Part shown: piece after piece, positions 60,101 to 64,000 of the stretch
Layout: each line of letters begins with the position of its first letter
Position numbering within the stretch: position 1 is the stretch's first letter
Source of the DNA: Gordius sp. MW1
Taxonomy: Eukaryota > Nematomorpha > Gordioida > Gordea > Gordiidae
Length of the DNA: 64,000 bases
Assembly (NCBI GenBank): GCA_964036665.1
Contig: OZ038532.1
Span: 20,425,037 to 20,489,036 of the forward strand
Reading direction: 5' to 3'
The notes under the pieces: model-generated
Told to the model about the DNA's origin: nothing
Seen by the model: only the letters and a program-made list of their open reading frames with translations
Database searches by the model: none
Position numbers and translations under genes: made by a program

Positions 60101-61274
60101 CGCCTGTGCCCAAAGTTCCAAACTGACTCGACACATGAGAACGCACGGTCGTCTGACGGATAAAGTGGTTTATCGATGTCGGTATTGCGATATGCCCTTT
60201 TCCCTTGCCACCACGCTACAAAAACACATGAGAAAATGCCTGCTCTCGACCACTAACGATGGGACCACAAGCACCGATCATACCCAGTCGCACTTAACGA
60301 ACGGCACTTCAGGCAAAAGAACCAACTTTTCATTCAATAATGTTGGAGTTAGCAGTAGTACAACCTCGACCTTGGGAAACAAGCCAAAAATGAACGAATA
60401 CTTGAAATACATTCACGAACTGCCCTCTTCTACAGGTGTGGGAAATGGATCACTTATAGAACGATCCTTGAATTCAAATGCCGATACTTCCTTAAATTTG
60501 GAAGAATCAATTGATGCTGCTAACCCGCCCTTGGTCTACAACGGAGTCGACAAGAAAGTGAAAATGGAAGACGCCATTATATCGTCTCCGATCGGCGATA
60601 CCGACGCGGTTAACCAAGGATCCCCCATTAAAGGGTCCGGCAATATGGGCGACATTAAATCCTCTTCATCATTCAGTAATAATAAGGATTCGCGTCAAGT
60701 AGATGGCATAAAGGTTATATCATCCGTCGAAAGCGCCCAAACTTCCCCCGGCAACGCATTAATGTTACCATACGGTAGCGTGCACGATTACTATCAACGC
60801 TTCAGACTACCAACAGCACAAGCCCCGAACAACGCCAGCACGGCGGTCATGAGTCACCTCATGAGCGCAGCCATGAGAAACTTCCATCCAGCCGCCTTGG
60901 CATCCGCCTTTCATCCCTATTTCAATAATCATCCCGGTTTACAGCACGTGACAGCACCGAGTTCCAAGCATCCCTTCAGTGTCGCCGGTAATATAAACAA
61001 TATGGCCGCCGCTTATTACGCCAACTACATGCTGGCTGCTTCATCTCGACCCCCCAAACATCATCGTGCGGCCAGTGGAAACAATAAGGGCATTTCGCCG
61101 CCCTCTTTTAACCACCCCTATCCCTTGACAGCTGATTGGGGTCACGGCGGGTCAGATGCTAACGCGGACCAAAATGGTGACGACACAGACGATCCACCCA
61201 ATATCCCATCACGCCTAGTAATTGCTCTTGGAAATGGAAATTTTCAACGTTGTTCGGTTAAAAAAGAGTCGTAA
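45051..61274 (+). CDS. BCL11: BCL11-family C2H2 zinc-finger transcription factor
   Basis: Ortholog of vertebrate BCL11A/BCL11B and Drosophila CG9650, nuclear DNA-binding repressors acting with NuRD. Five coding exons (45051-45108, 54762-55118, 55920-56636, 57427-58068, 58660-61274) join in phase to give about 1462 residues, longer than the 835-894 of the human proteins. Features: MSRRKQDNPQ NuRD-recruitment start; N-terminal finger CGVC...H (151-169) lacking its last Cys; finger CAFC...H...H (391-412); a finger pair from 702 to 750 (CEFC, [13 protein letters not shown], HMKTH); and three fingers from 1039 to 1118 ([21 protein letters not shown], HMRTH, then CRYC...H...C). The order and linkers match BCL11. 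The region between clusters is acidic and Asn-rich. The C-terminal 340 residues past the last finger are an extension. All four introns are phase 1. Confidence 0.95.
45294..45450. repeat. Family A MITE with perfect 8-bp target duplication
   Basis: Starts catgggcgtagccagg and ends ctggctacgcccatg. Both flanks read tatataca. It is of the 'caaaacgttt' subtype. Confidence 0.93.
45451..48683. other. Intronic stretch, no repeats recognised apart from homopolymers
   Basis: C- or G-runs near 46050, 46308, 46490, 46697, 47809 and 47951. No coding homology on either strand. Confidence 0.5.
48684..48788. repeat. Family A MITE, decayed
   Basis: Starts catgggcgtagccaaa. The right end is eroded after ggcagctgcccctc. 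Confidence 0.65.
48964..49084. repeat. Family A MITE copy, inverted, shortened
   Basis: Starts catggacgtagccaa and ends gttacccccatg. Flanks tcttaacc/tcttgacc match at 7 of 8. Confidence 0.88.
49698..49863. repeat. Family A MITE copy, inverted
   Basis: Starts catgggcgtagccaag and ends ctggctacgcctatg. Flanks tgcaaggg/ttcaaggg match at 7 of 8. Confidence 0.9.
50242..50385. repeat. Family A MITE copy
   Basis: Starts caagggcttagccagc and ends ccggctacgcccatg. Flanks gggcgggg/gggccagg partly agree. Confidence 0.87.
50386..52429. other. Intronic stretch with long C/G runs; no gene seen
   Basis: An 18-base C-run sits at 51125-51142 and a G-run near 51829. A family C end fragment (atcgctatgcaatttgtggg) lies at 51027-51058. 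Confidence 0.55.
52430..52775. repeat. Family C element
   Basis: Contains 'gctgggaatcatttagccag', tatagcaacaacct, gggctcgggcgaggtcgaaa, aaccagcggtcat, 'ttacaagttggacaacggac' and ends 'gcccataaatagcatagca'. Collinear with 30160-30495. Confidence 0.85.
52776..54363. other. Intronic stretch, no gene seen
   Basis: G/C runs near 53116, 53759 and 53845. Frames on the minus strand have no homology. Confidence 0.5.
54364..54470. repeat. Family A MITE, shortened
   Basis: Starts cgtgagcgtattcaag and ends gctggctacgcccata. Flanks ataaggga/ataaggta match at 7 of 8. Confidence 0.8.
54762..55118 (+). CDS. BCL11: BCL11 exon 2: N-terminal spacer
   Basis: Acceptor tcatgcattag and donor AAAG|GTAAAG fit the phase-1 pattern. 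It opens EPDFIFEGTES and continues as a Ser/Thr/His/Pro-rich spacer with no domain. An alternative acceptor at 54725 (gttag) would add twelve residues in the same frame. Confidence 0.78.
55150..55343. repeat. Family B MITE copy
   Basis: Starts 'tagtgttgtaaaaacggatg' and ends cacaacacta. It lies 31 bp past the exon 2 donor, and the exon 2 frame would read into it. Confidence 0.92.
55452..55608. repeat. Family A MITE copy, inverted
   Basis: Starts ctaggcgtagccaggg and ends ctggccacgcccatg. Confidence 0.87.
55687..55842. repeat. Family A MITE with perfect 8-bp target duplication
   Basis: Starts catggacatagccagc and ends ttggctatacccatg. Both flanks read tgtacctt. It lies 77 bp before the exon 3 acceptor. 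Confidence 0.93.
55920..56636 (+). CDS. BCL11: BCL11 exon 3: N-terminal zinc finger
   Basis: Acceptor gcgatgtag, likely donor TTAG|GTTCGA (an alternative phase-1 donor AAAG|GTTTGA lies at about 56408). It encodes TDVIQCGVCRERF through YLEHKDRE, aligning with the N-terminal CCHC finger of BCL11. A long Ser/Pro/Arg-rich segment follows. The frame open to 56692 includes read-through into the intron. Confidence 0.85.
56637..57426 (+). other. Intron 3 of the BCL11-like gene
   Basis: GT...AG, AT-rich, with no repeats or frames recognised. Confidence 0.75.
57427..58068 (+). CDS. BCL11: BCL11 exon 4: second zinc finger and acidic tail
   Basis: Acceptor tttacag, donor GAAG|GTTATA. It encodes KYLCAFCQYSTLSSRS, then ICHAQNIHKMRI, equivalent to the vertebrate finger ending HAQNTHGLRI. 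The exon ends in a strongly acidic run (EGEEEEETEDEE). Confidence 0.92.
58318..58440. repeat. Family A MITE copy, inverted, with 8-bp target duplication
   Basis: Starts tatgggcgtagccagt and ends ctggccacacccgtg. ctgccttt flanks both sides. It sits inside intron 4 (58069-58659). Confidence 0.88.
58660..61274 (+). CDS. BCL11: BCL11 exon 5: main zinc-finger clusters and C-terminus
   Basis: Acceptor cttaccgctcag is strong. It is the large last exon (870 codons plus TAA). Fingers: CEFCNKSFRFMSNLIVHRRS with [11 protein letters not shown]...HMKTH at 58989-59135, and [20 protein letters not shown] with [11 protein letters not shown]...HMRTH plus CRYCDMPFSL...HMRKC at 60000-60239. Its codon use is more GC-rich than the neighbouring DNA, as expected for conserved coding sequence. 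Minus-strand frames opposite it are shadows. Confidence 0.97.
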
Positions 61275-63654
61275 ATTATAAGCTGCCCCACAATTTGTTA
61301 AAATAGCGCCCTTGATGTTTCCGATTTAGCCATGTAAAAACATATTCTCTCCTCCCCTTAACCCCTCGTCAACTTTTGACATGTGTACAGAGAAGTCTCA
61401 GGGATACTTTTCAAATTATTACTCGCGTAATGCTGATTTAAATCGATTCTACCCCAATTGCTTATCCCATTATTACCCCGAACCTATCGCATTTACCGCC
61501 CGTATAGCGTCGCAGTTTTATAACTTACTCCCTAATTCTCAAGGACTTTTCATTAAAACACCTTATAACGGCTATGCAAACTCTACACCACTACACGCAC
61601 ATACTCTAACGGACTTGTAAACGCGATTTTGTTTACCAGTCCTCGGAGGAGAGTCGCCCTTGTTTTGACAATCAAAGTCATCATCATCCATAAATGTCAA
61701 CCGGGTAACAGTTTATAGATGTTTCCGTTAAAACTAAGACCACTACTTCCGGTGATACCTTATCTATGCGTAGAAATAGACTACACTTACTATTAGTTTG
61801 AGTAGTAGTAGCCTTTGAAACTCGTCCTCAATTTTATGGCAATGTCTTTCATGCACATAACATAGGTACAACTGACCTTCACCTTAAAATTCGGACTTTA
61901 GCGCGATACCGGTTAACCAATGCCCTCTAACGATAAAGCACGTTTCCTTCCTCAGTGTTAAAAAATATCAAATCTCACACTATGCATCATCCATTTTGAA
62001 TTTTGCCTTAGCCCCCTCTTTAAACTTCTTTTAAGCCCGGTTTAAACGTTAAACATTTACGCGTACGAAAGATATAAATATATATACCATTCTATACTCT
62101 TGTTGATTAAATCACCTTTATCTTCACTTTAACCTTCTCGTTACCTTAAATTCACTATATTCAGTATTTTGCCCTAGTGGTTTCGTTTTTACCTCTCATA
62201 TAATGAGTACCACATCAACTTTATGATTGACTATGCAATGGTTTATTAGGCGCCCGAGTTTGTAGAAGTCCACTCATCTCACTCCTCTATTACTACATTA
62301 TTGAGCAACAAACGTTTTATTTTAAATTTTATTTAGTTTGTTACATTTTAATACGAAGTTTGTTGATAATATATCATTTTAATGCTATCGCAAGTACGAC
62401 CCAGTGTCGCTTTTTAGCTGAACAGACTTATGTTGACTTCAATATTTCGTTATTCTAAGTTATATAACCTAATATTTAGAAACAATCCTTTTTAATGCTC
62501 TATAAATTGTATGTACACTTATTCAAGCGTTAAAATTATTATACCTACGCGCTATCATTTGATATCACATCTCCGTAGACAGACACATCAGAATATTTAC
62601 TGCGTATAATATCAAATATATTTAATAAGATAGTTAATAAATAAATAATATTTTAACCATTGAAGATCTTGCTATATAATTTAAATTTAAGGAAAATTAT
62701 ATGTTTTAGATAAGATAGTTTCTTTTTGAGACCCAAAATTTCGGCTAATGATTACTCGAATATTATTATTTCTTAAAAAGAGCGCAAATAAGCGAAGTGA
62801 CTAGTAATTCCCTTAGTGTACAAAACTTTAAAAAGTCCAAATTTATATTTAAGTGGCTTTACCATTGTTATTATTGCATATTTATTCCATCATGACGCAA
62901 AAATCGCTATAATATAAATTTGTTATTACTATTATATTCCTTACTCTTAAACTAGCATAAAATTGACGAGGCGAAAATCTAATATGTAAAAATAGTAAAA
63001 GTTCCCCACTAAGTGTCCCCTTTTCTAACTCTAAACTGTTTTAAATTGAATATGAACAATACCACTTAAAGTAGTAATTTGCGGGCAATATACAGCACCA
63101 CTTATCAATAGTAATATTTCTCAATTCTTAACATGCTTATTGATGTTTTTTGAACAAGGTATTAATACAATAGGACAAAAATGGTTTAAAAGCTTCTTTG
63201 GCATCTAAGTCAGGAAAAGATAAAAATGTAAATTCACAAAACAGTGTGAACATTAAATAACATAATGTAAAATCCACATGGTTAGATATACAATAGTCCA
63301 ACGACCTTGCACCTCATTCGCCTAAAAACAAAGGTGGATTAAGATTAATTATATAAATAACTTCTAATCAATCTTAGCTTTTGCCAGCACTTTCTATAGT
63401 TGCCCAACAAATTTACAAAAAAACATCCTACAATCGGAACTATAAGTTTGATAGAGAATTTTGCGCTGAACTATATATTATGTGATATTAGTTTCTCAAA
63501 ACTTCCAGTTTCTTAAATAAACGAGGTTGAAGGTGCAAAAAATGCCCATTTTTTGAGGCTATATCGCCAATTCTATAAAATATTAATTTATTCCTTTAGA
63601 TTAAGGTGTCTTCTATAATTATTTTAGTTTTACCTCTATATTTAAATTTATAGG
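61275..63654 (+). other. Putative 3' UTR and flank of the BCL11-like gene
   Basis: AT-rich. A 79-codon frame at 61381-61620, rich in Tyr, Asn and Ser, has no homology I recognise. It may be a chance frame or an alternative terminal exon. Possible AATAAA signals overlap at 62636-62645. Confidence 0.45.
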
Positions 63655-63792
63655 CATAGGGGGGGGGGCGAAACGTTTAAAAGTTCAATCAGGGGGAGGG
63701 GCAAAACCTATTTTTTTTTTAATTTTTAAGGGTTTTTGCATTGAAAAAAAAATGTGTTCGTTAATTAGGCTGCCCCCCCGGCTACGCCCATG
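63655..63792. repeat. Family A MITE, 'caaaacgttt' subtype, left end shortened
   Basis: Starts catagggggg without the gcgtagcc block and ends ccccggctacgcccatg. Confidence 0.78.
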
Positions 63793-64000
63793 GACAATTA
63801 CTTGAACCCCTTCCCCTTATCATAATTCGTCCCACTATGGTTGGAAAACGGAGTACATTTCTTCATGTGTACTTGGCTAGATTTTTTGCACCTTTAACAT
63901 CGTTTGTCTCAAAAACTGGAAGTTTTGGGGAAAAAACTAAAAACAAATCATTTTTCAAACAAAATTTATATCAAAATTATTGGTCTGATTGTGGGATGGA

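Overview
This is animal (metazoan) nuclear DNA. It holds two multi-exon, intron-rich regulatory genes on the + strand inside AT-rich DNA packed with transposon relics. Both genes are bilaterian-type, and the mobile elements (RTE-type LINE, Ty3/Gypsy LTR element, many hAT-derived MITEs) fit an invertebrate. I cannot name the species. Layout: 1-12.4 kb is a transposon graveyard. It contains two nested hAT elements with perfect 8-bp target-site duplications (TSDs) and an RTE LINE relic split by a recent Ty3/Gypsy element with near-identical LTRs. 14.0-16.7 kb is a composite repeat array that includes a 568-bp tandem duplication. 18.24-18.41 kb is a run of GC-rich perfect hairpins. 23.2-35.0 kb is a GCKIII-class Ste20 kinase gene (STK24/25/26, Drosophila GckIII type); I place nine coding exons, and the first coding exon was not found. 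35-45 kb is intergenic and repeat-rich. 45.05-61.27 kb is a BCL11-family (BCL11A/BCL11B, Drosophila CG9650) zinc-finger repressor gene in five coding exons. Its first exon is only 58 nt and encodes the NuRD-recruitment N-terminus. The remainder is the putative 3' UTR and flank. The two genes are unrelated in function: a cytoplasmic kinase of the CCM3/STRIPAK system and a nuclear transcription factor. Apart from the Gypsy and LINE relics, most repeats are short palindromic elements. Several families show 8-bp TSDs, the hallmark of hAT transposition: family A (terminus CATGGGCGTAGCCAG, about 28 copies or fragments), family B (terminus TAGTGTTGTAAAAACGG, about 13), a 772-bp element at 35972, a 455-bp element at 33184 and a 570-bp element at 25051. 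A further palindromic family (C, with GGACGGAC-rich arms) has undefined TSDs. No tRNA or rRNA gene, CRISPR array or bacterial-type operon is visible. Exon limits come from reading frame, splice consensus and homology remembered from the families. No alignment or transcript evidence was available.
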